DNA of 41,430 bases, from NCBI GenBank assembly GCA_024228115.1, contig JAAETT010000669.1:1-41430 (forward strand), written 5' to 3'. Under the pieces are notes generated by a model. The model was not told the origin of the DNA, ran no database searches, and saw nothing but the letters and a program-made list of their open reading frames with translations. This document shows positions 9,001 through 17,008 of this stretch, piece after piece; the first letter of the stretch is position 1, and every line of letters starts with the position of its first letter. Source of the DNA: a bacterium. Lineage in GTDB: Bacteria; Myxococcota_A; UBA9160; UBA6930. The position numbers were made by a program, and so were the translations under genes.

Positions 9001-9699
9001 CTAGGCTGTACGCCCGATCCAGGACTGGATTCGCTCTGCGGCTCCAGCGCCCACGTCGCTGAACGAGACATCCAGGCCTCCGGGGCGACCCCACGCAGGC
9101 TCCACCACACCCTCGACCCGAGCAGCCAGCGGCAGCCGTTGGCGATTCACCACGAGGGTCAGCACCAGCTCGCTCCCGGCCTCCACCGGACCCTCGGCGA
9201 GCAGAAATGCCCCATCCGGCCTAAGCGATCCAATCTCCCAGGCGACCGTGAGCGCCAGCGGCTCCTCGGGATCGACGAGCAGCGCGTAGCCAAGCGCCGC
9301 CGTCGTCCGTCGCCTGGAAGGCGCGGCCACCTGGGTGGGCACGTGACGTTCCCAGACCTCGACGATGTCGCTGAGCGCCAGAGGCTTGGGCAGGTAGTCG
9401 AGCGCGCCGAGGCGATGGGCCAGTGTGGCACCGCCGGGGGTGGGCTTTGAGGTCACAATGATCGAGGGCATTTCGGGCCTCTCGTCTCGCAGCAGATCGA
9501 AGCCGGTGCCATCGGGCAGCACCACATCCGTGACCAGCAGCTCGATGTCGTCGCGCTTTTGAAGCTGTTCCGCCGCTTCGGCGCAGGTCCGGGCGGTGAT
9601 CACCTCCTCGCAGCAGGTTTCGAGCATCCGGCGCAGGGCGTCGGAGAAGACGGCTGAATCGTCGACCAGCAGAACGGTTCCCAATTCGATCGTCATCAT
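9001..9699 (-). CDS. Response regulator with C-terminal PilZ-like domain
   Basis: 232 residues from ATG 9699; a second ATG follows directly. The receiver domain (7-122) has the DD pair at 13-14, phospho-acceptor Asp58 in VTDVVLPDG and Lys105 in YLPKP. After a basic linker, residues 135-232 resemble PilZ-type domains of the TIGR02266-like group (DGAFLLAEGPVEAGSELVL, then GGLDVSFSDVG). The c-di-GMP-binding RxxxR and D/NxSxxG motifs are not intact, so nucleotide binding is doubtful and the domain may act by protein contact. It starts 20 bases after the kinase-less sensor gene, so the two are very probably cotranscribed. Likely output: motility, surface or stress control, by inference only. Confidence 0.85.
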   Translation of the reverse strand: MMTIELGTVLLVDDSAVFSDALRRMLETCCEEVITARTCAEAAEQLQKRDDIELLVTDVVLPDGTGFDLLRDERPEMPSIIVTSKPTPGGATLAHRLGALDYLPKPLALSDIVEVWERHVPTQVAAPSRRRTTAALGYALLVDPEEPLALTVAWEIGSLRPDGAFLLAEGPVEAGSELVLTLVVNRQRLPLAARVEGVVEPAWGRPGGLDVSFSDVGAGAAERIQSWIGRTA

Positions 9700-9719
9700 C
9701 TGTTCCCCAGTTGTTGTGT

Positions 9720-10724
9720 TCAAGCCTTCATCGGCTCGGGAAAGCTCTCGCCCCGTACGGCCCATGCCAAAGAGAGCGGAAGAATGAAGCCGGTCAACGC
9801 GATGGCGTTTTGCGGCGAGCGGCCCCCCGTCACGAACTCGAAGAGCGTGATGACGACGGGAAGCAACAAGGCGACCCCGCAGCCGAGTGCGACCGTGCGC
9901 AGCCGTGCGCGCACCTCGGCAACCAGGGGCCGGCGGTAGCGTTCGACCTCGGAGACCACGAATACGACCAGCGCGACGCCGATGGCGCTCACAGCGACCA
10001 GGTGAGTCGTCGTGTACACGCTCGGTGTCCGGAGGCCCCATTGGTTGGCGGCGGCAAGGAACCCGGCGAGGATGTACGGAACGACGACCAGCCATGGGCG
10101 GCGACGCACCGGGCCGAGCGCGGTCGGGAAGCAGAGGGCCATGTGCAGGGCGCAGGCAGGCAACAGGGTCTCGGCGAGGGCGTGCACCCGGAAGGTCCGG
10201 TAGGGCCCGTAGATGTCCATCGCCGTCAACGCCCACACCGCGGCGACCAGCAGGATGGGTGCGACCGCCATCGCCGAGTCGTTGCGATCTCGGGCTCCCA
10301 GGGCGATCAGGGCGGCGATTCCAAGGGCCAGGCCGTTCAAGAGATAGAGGCCGTGTAGAAGCGTGGCGTCTCGCCAGCCGAAGTGACGGGTGGCGATCGA
10401 TCGCTCGAAGCTCCCCTCGCTTCCGCGGAAGCTGTAGGCAAGCTCGGTGCCGATCGGGCTCTCGGCAACGATCGCGCGGATCGCGTTGACGTGCAGGGTG
10501 CGCTCGCCGTCGATCGCAGTGATCTCGTGCTGGTAGATCTCACCTCCGGCCGTGCCAGGCCAGAGAGAGAGGCCCACCGAGGCAACGACGCGATTCTCGA
10601 GGACCAGAAAGCCCGGGAAGGGCTGACCGATCTGCGAGAGGGCGCCCGCCCCGCCAGCCAGCCCTGCCAGGAGAAGCAGGACGGCAGCGGCGACGCGAAG
10701 CGGGTCATGAAAGAAGGAACGCAT
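9720..10724 (-). CDS. Kinase-less membrane sensor, paralogue of the 12431-14959 kinase sensor half
   Basis: 334 residues. An N-terminal transmembrane helix is followed by a PDZ-like extracytoplasmic domain (about 30-110: FPGFLVLENRVVASVGL, PIGTELAYSFRG) and then about seven hydrophobic helices to the C-terminus. The same architecture and many identical blocks (LENRVVAS, ALTAMDIYGPY with FRVHA, AANQWGL with VYTTTHLVAV) occur in the N-terminal 400 residues of the nearby histidine kinase, but here the protein ends where GAF and kinase domains would begin. It looks like a duplicated sensor without an output domain. It lies directly upstream of the receiver-PilZ gene, which may be its functional partner. 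The ribosome binding site is weak (AGG). Confidence 0.8.
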   Translation of the reverse strand: MRSFFHDPLRVAAAVLLLLAGLAGGAGALSQIGQPFPGFLVLENRVVASVGLSLWPGTAGGEIYQHEITAIDGERTLHVNAIRAIVAESPIGTELAYSFRGSEGSFERSIATRHFGWRDATLLHGLYLLNGLALGIAALIALGARDRNDSAMAVAPILLVAAVWALTAMDIYGPYRTFRVHALAETLLPACALHMALCFPTALGPVRRRPWLVVVPYILAGFLAAANQWGLRTPSVYTTTHLVAVSAIGVALVVFVVSEVERYRRPLVAEVRARLRTVALGCGVALLLPVVITLFEFVTGGRSPQNAIALTGFILPLSLAWAVRGESFPEPMKA

Positions 10725-10767
10725 GGAGGAACTACCTGAGAGAGAGTGTGAACGAAGAGTCGTTGCT

Positions 10768-12180
10768 CTACTTCAGGGTTGCGGTCGCCGTGGCCCCGTC
10801 ACTGGCAGTGACGGTGACCGTGCGGCCATCCAGGTTCGTGTTGGTCTTGTACTTGTACTCGAAGCGATCCTTCTTCGCGTTCCACTTCATGGCGCCTGCA
10901 CCGACACCGTCGACGGTCGCGGTCAACGTCACGTCCGGGCTCGAAGCCGTGGCGAACACTTTGACGATGGCCCTCTTGTTGTTGTAGACCGACGTGGTGA
11001 TCGTGATCTCGGTAGTCGGCGTGACCGGCTCCGGATCGGAAACCGTCACGAGCTCAGGTTCGGAGACCGTTGCCGGCGCCACGGCGACCGTCGATTCTTC
11101 CGTCGCCTTCAACGTCACCTCGTCGGAGCCGGCGAAGATCGCACCGAGTGCGTCCATGGTGGCATTCTCGGTCTTGTAGACGGTCGCGCCAAACGTCAGC
11201 TCGGCCATCTCCTCGGGTTCGATCGGAAGCTTGGTCACGGCAGCAGAGGCCAGCAGATCGACGGTTCGAGAGCCCGGCGAAACCTGGTCGGGCACGGAGA
11301 TCGCAACGATCAACATGTCATGATCGATGTGGAAGCTCCCGTCCGGGTGGAAACCATCGCTTACTTCGTGGCTGCCACCCTGCTGGTGGGCCCTCGCGTA
11401 GGTCTGGAACTCGTGACGCCAATAGGTGAGCAGATCGCTGTTGTTCTCCTTGTCCCAGGCCTCGGCGACCTGCGAGTTGAAAGTGAGGCCGCGCAGTCCG
11501 GCGTCGTCCTCGACCTCCCATCCGTAGTAGCTACCCCATTCGCGCCCGGTGGCGTCCTCGACAGCCAGCGTGAAGAGCGTCAAGTCGACGCCATCGCGAT
11601 TGTAGAACACGACGTCTTCCGGACCGAAGCGAACCGGGAGCTTGCCGAGGCTCATCGCGAACTGCGTCGGATCGAGAACGTCCCGAAGGTCGAACGGAAT
11701 CAGGATGGTTCCATCCTCCGTCACTGCGACCATCAGCTCCTGCATCATGATGACTGCGTCGCCGGCCGGGAGGCGGCGCGGCAAGGCCATCGCTGTGAAC
11801 AGGCTGGAATCGTAGACGTCAGTGTCTCCCCGCTCCGTCCCTTCCATCTCGGTCACATGGAGCTCGACCGGTCCTATGTTGACGAGCTTCGGCATTTCGA
11901 TGCGAAGCTGGGTCTTGCTGTCGGCGACAACCGTCACCTTGGCGACGAACCATCCCGGCTTGCCGAACGAGACCTCGTAGGTCTTGCCGACATCGAACTC
12001 GTCCTTCTGGGCGTTGATCAGCATGGGCTGCCCACCCGAGGCGAACGGCGGCATGATTGGCGCCCAGGCCGGCGGCGGATGATCGCAGCCGCAGCCAGCA
12101 AGAATGGGAGCGGGGTTCGGCACCAGCGCCAGCAGCGCGAGAACTGCGGTAAGTGCGAAAAAGCGATAGATGGAGGTCAT
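10768..12180 (-). CDS. Secreted or lipid-anchored protein of unknown function
   Basis: 470 residues from ATG 12180, with GGGA 8 bases upstream. The signal peptide (MTSIYRFFALTAVLALLALV) runs into an LAGCGCD sequence that could act as a lipobox. The mature part starts with a beta-rich domain reminiscent of IPT/TIG folds (DEFDVGKTYEVSFGKPGWFV with KVTVVADSKTQLRIEM), continues through a region with conserved-looking acidic and aromatic residues (WGSYYGWEVEDDAGLRGLTF) and ends in a Thr/Val-rich Ig-like module (DVTLTATVDGVGAG, DGRTVTVTASDGATATATL). Repeated TVSEPELVTVSDPEPVTPTT forms a linker. Its position between a histidine kinase and a kinase-less sensor suggests an exported partner or ligand-binding component of that signalling system. 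Function not recognised. Confidence 0.75.
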   Translation of the reverse strand: MTSIYRFFALTAVLALLALVPNPAPILAGCGCDHPPPAWAPIMPPFASGGQPMLINAQKDEFDVGKTYEVSFGKPGWFVAKVTVVADSKTQLRIEMPKLVNIGPVELHVTEMEGTERGDTDVYDSSLFTAMALPRRLPAGDAVIMMQELMVAVTEDGTILIPFDLRDVLDPTQFAMSLGKLPVRFGPEDVVFYNRDGVDLTLFTLAVEDATGREWGSYYGWEVEDDAGLRGLTFNSQVAEAWDKENNSDLLTYWRHEFQTYARAHQQGGSHEVSDGFHPDGSFHIDHDMLIVAISVPDQVSPGSRTVDLLASAAVTKLPIEPEEMAELTFGATVYKTENATMDALGAIFAGSDEVTLKATEESTVAVAPATVSEPELVTVSDPEPVTPTTEITITTSVYNNKRAIVKVFATASSPDVTLTATVDGVGAGAMKWNAKKDRFEYKYKTNTNLDGRTVTVTASDGATATATLK

Positions 12181-12389
12181 CACGAGGTCCCTTCGAGATC
12201 GAAAATCGGTTCCGTCGAGGCTCGAAGGAGCAAGGGCCATGCCATGGGCAGAAGACGCGGCAACCCCTCGAAAACGTGACGTTGTCCGCGGAGCGATCTG
12301 CCCGCGGCGGTGACGGCCCTCGGCACGTCCGGCTTCGTCAACATGCAAGCATCGACGAAGACACGCGAGATTGGGCTGCTTGCAACGCC

Positions 12390-12431
12390 GACAACCGGGT
12401 TGTCAGCACACAGCGACAACTGCGTTGTCGC
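12390..12431. promoter_or_regulatory. Two related palindromes GACAAC-N-GTTGTC upstream of the secreted-protein gene
   Basis: GACAACCGGGTTGTC (12390-12404) and GCGACAACTGCGTTGTCGC (12413-12431) share the same half-site GACAAC in inverted pairs, with centres 25 bases apart. The second touches the stop codon of the kinase gene. Tandem matching palindromes in front of 10768-12180 look like a pair of operators; as RNA they could also form two hairpins ending the kinase transcript, but no U-tract follows. Confidence 0.5.
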
Positions 12432-14959
12432 TAGTTGCCCTCTCGAGCGAGCTGCGAGCGCTGCGGGAGTTCGACGCGAAAGCAGGTGCCCTGGCCGGGT
12501 TCGCTCCGCACCTCGAGTCGGCCGCTGTGGCGAGTCACGATCCCGTAGGAGATGGACAAGCCCAGCCCCGTCCCCGTCCCTACCTCCTTGGTGGTAAAGA
12601 ACGGCTCGTAGATCCTCTCCACAACGTCCGGAGGGATGCCACAGCCGTCGTCTTCTACCTCGAAGAAGACTGAATCGTCGCCGACCTGACCGAGGCGAAC
12701 CGTGATGTTGCCAGCTTCGCCGAGGGCGTCCGCGGCATTGGCCAGCAAGTTCATGAGTACCTGACCGATCTGGCCCTCCAGGCACTCGACCGGCGGGGTG
12801 TTCGCGTACTCGCGCTGTACCTCGATTCCTGTCAGGCGACCCCGCAGAAGGTTCACGGTGGCATCGAGGGCCTGGCCCAGGTCGACCTCGGAGACCTCAC
12901 CTGCATCCGTTCGAGAGAAGCTACGCAGATCCCGAACGATGCGAGTTGCGCGCTCCACGCCCTCGTCGCAGCCCTGAAAGACCGATCCTAGATCTTCGAG
13001 AACGAAGTCCAGGTCGTGCGCTTCGCGAATCGCCGCAACCCGCTCGCAAAGCCCGGGCCCGTCCTCCTTCGCAGCATCCTGAACCTCCTCGAAGGCCCCG
13101 CGCAGGGCCTGCATGTAGCCCCGAAGATGGTGAATGTTGCCTTCGATGAAGTTCAGCGGGTTGTTGATCTCGTGGGCGACGCCCGCCACCAGCGCGCCAA
13201 CCGAGGCCATCTTTTCCTGATGCACCATCTGACGCTGGGTCTCCTGCAACTCCTCGAGGGTTTCCGCCAACTCAGAGGTTCGTGCTTCGACCCTGCCCTC
13301 GAGCGTACGGTTGAGTTCCTGAAGCGCGTCGACGGCCAGCGCGTTCTCGAAGGCAATGGCGCCCTGGTTGGCGAGCACGTGGAGGAGGCGCCTGTCCTCA
13401 CCGCCAAAGAAGGCCCCGGACCGTCTACCACCCAGCACCATCAAGGCCACGAGTCTGTCTTCCAGGGCGAAGGGGATTGCCAAGCCGCCGCCATCGAGGT
13501 CGTAGGCGAACTCGATCTGGCCGGAATCGAGTTCCTCTGCAATGTCTTCGGGAACCGCCATACGCGTCAGTTCCGGGCTGACGGAAGAGGCGTTCGACGC
13601 GCGAACCAGCAGCACGACGCTCTCGGGCTGAAATGCCTCCGTCACCGCTTCCCGGATCTTCTGCTCGATGAAATCGAGATCCGTAGCCGAGGCCAGGTCG
13701 GCACTCGTCCTCTCGACCAGAAGGCGAAAGTCGTAGCTGGTGCGGAAGAAGACGCGGTCGATCGCCGACTGCACTCGGTTCCGCAGGGGAAGCAGGACCA
13801 GGACGGACGCTCCTGCGAAGAGCCCACTGCGGGCACCCAGAGAAGGCGAGCCACTGAATTCGAAGACAGCCTCCATCAGCGTCGCGGTCAACGCATAGAC
13901 ACCGGCCAATGCGACGGTGAGTGCCGCGTAGCCGAACCCCCGCCGGACGATGATGTCGATATCGAGCAGGTTCTGGTGCAAGACCGCGTATCCGATCGCC
14001 AGCGGATACAGGAACACCGTCAGGGCAGCGGCACTTTCCGATGCCGCGCCGCCGGTCGCGACGGAGCTGAGGATCAGCAAGCCGGGCGGGCCCAGGGAGA
14101 CCACCGTTCCCAGGGCCAGCACCTTCACCCGTTGACGCGCCTCGAAACTCTCCGACCAACGCCACGCGTAGACCTGTGAAGCCAGCAAGGCCGCCAGCCC
14201 GATCCCGAACCCGATCACGGCCACACGATGGGTCGCGGTGTACAGCACGGGATCGTAGAGGCCGACCTGATTCGCGACAGCGAGCACGGCTGACGCGCCA
14301 TACACGCCGGGGAGAAGCCATGGATACCGCTCGAGGAGAGCATGGGGAGCAGGAAAGACCAGCGCGACATGAACGGTCGCCGCGAACAAGAAACACTCGA
14401 AGGCAGCGTGCAGTCGAAATAGATGATAGTCCCCGTAGAGGTCCATCGCCGTCAGTGCGAACATGCCACTGATCCAAAGCGACCAGGCAATGCCGCCTGC
14501 ACGACGCATCTCGCCGCCACGCAAGAACCGGATCGTCAGCGCGACGCCGCAGAGACTGAGTCCGCATAACAAGAAGGCGCCGAACAAGAAGATGTAGTCC
14601 GTTCGACTGAACATCCGGGTCTCGATGATGCGTTCCGTTTCCTCACCGGTGGGTGCGCGGAATCGAAGAGCGACGGGCGTCCCTACGGGAACCGTTCGCG
14701 CGTATTGGCGCAGTTCGCGCGCATCTGCGAGGAGGTTCCCGTTGGCCGCGACGAGTTCCTGTTGGAAGAGGTCCCCTGCGGCGGTCGCTGGCCAGTTCTC
14801 CAGCCCCGCCGAAGCGACGACACGGTTCTCGAGCAGGAGCAGTCCGGAGAAAGGTTGATCGACGAAGCCCAGCGAACTCCGCACACCCACGGCCGTCGCA
14901 ACCAGCCACAAGGCGACACCGATCCAGAGGATCGCATCCTTCTCGCTGCGCACAGCCAT
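12431..14959 (-). CDS. Membrane sensor histidine kinase (PDZ-like, 7TM, GAF, HisKA, HATPase)
   Basis: 842 residues from ATG 14959; longer readings upstream run into the divergent lnt gene. Order: one transmembrane helix, a PDZ-like extracytoplasmic domain (about 35-120, LLLLENRVVASAGL, VPVGTPVALRFRAP), about seven to eight hydrophobic helices ending with NLLDIDIIVRRGFGYAAL, a GAF-like domain (about 430-570), a coiled coil (TLEGRVEARTSELAETLEEL), HisKA with His596 in GVAHEINNP, and a GHKL ATPase with MNLLANAADAL, DDGCGIPP, YEPFFTTK and GTGLGL. This is a complete NtrB/AtoS-type kinase core. It heads a same-strand series of signalling genes and is divergent from lnt across 67 bases. Confidence 0.92.
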   Translation of the reverse strand: MAVRSEKDAILWIGVALWLVATAVGVRSSLGFVDQPFSGLLLLENRVVASAGLENWPATAAGDLFQQELVAANGNLLADARELRQYARTVPVGTPVALRFRAPTGEETERIIETRMFSRTDYIFLFGAFLLCGLSLCGVALTIRFLRGGEMRRAGGIAWSLWISGMFALTAMDLYGDYHLFRLHAAFECFLFAATVHVALVFPAPHALLERYPWLLPGVYGASAVLAVANQVGLYDPVLYTATHRVAVIGFGIGLAALLASQVYAWRWSESFEARQRVKVLALGTVVSLGPPGLLILSSVATGGAASESAAALTVFLYPLAIGYAVLHQNLLDIDIIVRRGFGYAALTVALAGVYALTATLMEAVFEFSGSPSLGARSGLFAGASVLVLLPLRNRVQSAIDRVFFRTSYDFRLLVERTSADLASATDLDFIEQKIREAVTEAFQPESVVLLVRASNASSVSPELTRMAVPEDIAEELDSGQIEFAYDLDGGGLAIPFALEDRLVALMVLGGRRSGAFFGGEDRRLLHVLANQGAIAFENALAVDALQELNRTLEGRVEARTSELAETLEELQETQRQMVHQEKMASVGALVAGVAHEINNPLNFIEGNIHHLRGYMQALRGAFEEVQDAAKEDGPGLCERVAAIREAHDLDFVLEDLGSVFQGCDEGVERATRIVRDLRSFSRTDAGEVSEVDLGQALDATVNLLRGRLTGIEVQREYANTPPVECLEGQIGQVLMNLLANAADALGEAGNITVRLGQVGDDSVFFEVEDDGCGIPPDVVERIYEPFFTTKEVGTGTGLGLSISYGIVTRHSGRLEVRSEPGQGTCFRVELPQRSQLAREGN

Positions 14960-15026
14960 GCTGGCCGTTTTCGGTCTGACACACGGGTAGCTAAAGGCAC
15001 ACCTGCGCACGGACGATGCCCCCGGC

Positions 15027-16571
15027 GTGGGTCGTGTGCTTGCCGTCTTCGTCTCGGCCGTGGCGTACGGTGCGCTGTGCTTCCCGCCATGGGCCTGGAG
15101 CTGGCTGGCCTGGATCGTGCTCGTGCCCTTGCTGTTGGTGCTTCGCGGCTCGGGCCCCTTGAAAGCCTTCATATGGACAGCTGGATGGGGCTACCTGGCC
15201 ACGATTTCCGTCATTGCGTGGCTGCTCCCCACGCTGACAGGCCATTTCGAGTGGTCCCAGCCCTTGAGTCTGGGTTTCATCGTCGGCTTTGGGGTCGTTG
15301 CTGCGGCACCGTTCTACGGGCTGGGAGGTGTCTTGTACGGAGCGGCCGCACGACGGCACGGCCCCCTCGCGGGCGCCGTCCTGTTCGCGGCCTGCTGGGT
15401 GGTGGGTGAGTTCGCGCGCACCCATCTCGGCTTTCGCACCCCCTGGGCCCTTCTCGGCGACAGCCAGGCGGAGGCGATCAGGATCCGCCAGTTGGCAGAC
15501 CTCGGTGGCGTCTATCTGGTCACCGCCATGGTTGCCTTCGTCAACGCCTGTCTCGCGGAGTTGATCCTCGTCTGCCACCGCGTCCTGCAACGCTCGCAGG
15601 CGTCTCCGCGACTGGCGCTTCCCGTCGCAGGTGCTGCTGTGGCGGTACTGCTCGCCTCGAATGTCTACGGCGAACTGAGGCGCCGCCAGTTCGCGCCGAC
15701 CGAGAGTGCGTTCAAGGTGGCGCTCGTCCAGGGCAATGTCCCCCCGCAGCTCCGCTGGCGCAGCTCAACTGCGAGCCATGTCGTGCGACGCTACGGAAGC
15801 CTCACGCGGAACCTCCTGCTCGAACGCGAGGAGCCAGACCCCGATCTCATCTTGTGGCCCGAGAACGCCATCCAGACTCCGCTCGACCACCCGACCTACG
15901 GTGCAGCCATTCAACGGGTTGCCATGCGAAGCCCTGTCTTGCTCGGCGCACCGCGCAATGAGGTCCTGGAGGGAAGCAACCGCGCGTACAACAGCGCTGT
16001 GCTGGTCGATGCCAGCGGCACGGTGGGTTCCTACGACAAGCGCCGCTTGCTTCCTTTCAGTGAGACCCGGCCGCTAGGCGATTGGTTGAGTCTCGGCGAG
16101 CGCGGCGATCTGGACGCAGGCTCCTACTCGGCCGGGCAATCCCCAGGGCTCTTCGCTGTCAATGGCGAAATGCTTGGTGTCCTGATCTGCATGGAGGGTC
16201 TGTACCCTGATCTGAGCCGTGAGGCCGTGCTGGGCGGCGCCAGCCTGCTCATCAATCTCTCCAATGACGGCTGGTACCGCGGCCTCGGCGGCGCCGAGCA
16301 ACATCTGCGACAGGTGGTCTTCCGCGCGATCGAGAACCGACGGCCTCTGCTTCGGGCAACCACGACGGGCATTTCAGCGATCGTCGGGCCCGATGGCTCG
16401 ATCGTGGCCAGCTTGCCTCAGGACGCGACGGGCGTCCTCGAGCATGCGGTTCCGGAGACGCCTGTAGGACTCTCGCCCTACACCCGCGCTGGAGATCTCT
16501 TCGCCTGGTCCTGCGTCGCAATTGCCGGGTTCGCGGCTCGACCACGGCAGAAGAAGAGCGATTCCGGGTAG
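15027..16571 (+). CDS. lnt: Apolipoprotein N-acyltransferase
   Basis: 514 residues from GTG 15027. It transfers the third acyl chain from phospholipid to the N-terminal cysteine of lipoproteins in the inner membrane. The first 215 residues hold five to six transmembrane helices, including ARTHLGFRTPWALLGDSQAE, a well-conserved Lnt segment. The nitrilase-like periplasmic domain has the full Glu-Lys-Cys triad: Glu279 in LWPEN, Lys338 in YDKRRLLPFSE and Cys388 in ICMEGLYPD. NLSNDGWY and FRAIENRRPLLRATTTGIS are also typical. No good ribosome binding site precedes the GTG, so a nearby GTG at 15033 is possible. The presence of several lipoproteins in the window is consistent. Confidence 0.95.
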   Translation: MGRVLAVFVSAVAYGALCFPPWAWSWLAWIVLVPLLLVLRGSGPLKAFIWTAGWGYLATISVIAWLLPTLTGHFEWSQPLSLGFIVGFGVVAAAPFYGLGGVLYGAAARRHGPLAGAVLFAACWVVGEFARTHLGFRTPWALLGDSQAEAIRIRQLADLGGVYLVTAMVAFVNACLAELILVCHRVLQRSQASPRLALPVAGAAVAVLLASNVYGELRRRQFAPTESAFKVALVQGNVPPQLRWRSSTASHVVRRYGSLTRNLLLEREEPDPDLILWPENAIQTPLDHPTYGAAIQRVAMRSPVLLGAPRNEVLEGSNRAYNSAVLVDASGTVGSYDKRRLLPFSETRPLGDWLSLGERGDLDAGSYSAGQSPGLFAVNGEMLGVLICMEGLYPDLSREAVLGGASLLINLSNDGWYRGLGGAEQHLRQVVFRAIENRRPLLRATTTGISAIVGPDGSIVASLPQDATGVLEHAVPETPVGLSPYTRAGDLFAWSCVAIAGFAARPRQKKSDSG

Positions 16572-16815
16572 GACCGCGATATTCCCGGAGACCCCGCGCC
16601 CTTCCCTGCAAAGGATCTCCGATGACCTCGGCCCCCTCGAGGCCTTTGGCGTCTGCGAACGTCGGGATGACGTCTGCGCGACCGCCGACCTCTGTGCCCG
16701 CAAACCCCAGACCGTCCCGGCCCTCGATCTTCCGGGCGCGCTCGCCGAGATTGCCCGTCTCACCTACGAGCGGCCCACGGATTTCGAGCGAGCGCTCGCC
16801 CCGATGATCCCCTGA
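16522..16815 (+). CDS. Short possible coding sequence, unassigned
   Basis: Between lnt and the DUF1329 gene, the frame ending at the TGA at 16813-16815 shows strong G/C preference at third positions over about 65 codons (SDDLGPLEAFGVCERRDDVC, then ATADLCARKPQTVPALDLPG), like the real genes around it. No convincing start exists after the lnt stop: the ATG at 16522 overlaps the lnt 3' end by 50 bases and the codons before about 16618 are less convincing. The cysteine spacing faintly recalls the C-terminus of Rrf2 regulators, but this is not enough for an assignment. It could be a gene remnant. Confidence 0.3.
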   Translation: MPGSRLDHGRRRAIPGRTAIFPETPRPSLQRISDDLGPLEAFGVCERRDDVCATADLCARKPQTVPALDLPGALAEIARLTYERPTDFERALAPMIP

Positions 16816-17008
16816 ACGGGCGAAAAGGGGCAAATACCGGGGGCCCCGAAGGGCTCCGGCTGAGCCGCGGGAGCTGAGCCGTGGTAGGATGGCCGCCCGC
16901 TGAAACGCCCCCGCGGGTTTCGGGGTCTACCCGGGTGCGTATGGAACCGCTCCACGCACGATCCCGCTCAGAACGCCAACCCTTTCATCCCATCCCGAGG
17001 AGGATGCA

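Noticed and set aside
9001-10236. A 411-residue version of the response regulator starting at 10236
   Set aside because: The added N-terminal part is an out-of-frame overlap of the kinase-less sensor gene; ATG 9699 begins directly at the receiver domain.
10723-12279. 518-codon plus-strand frame opposite the exported-protein gene
   Set aside because: Arg/Gly/His/Asp-rich shadow; the minus strand has a signal peptide, ribosome binding site and Ig-like modules.
13016-14179. 387-codon plus-strand frame opposite the histidine kinase
   Set aside because: Shadow of a gene with complete kinase motifs.
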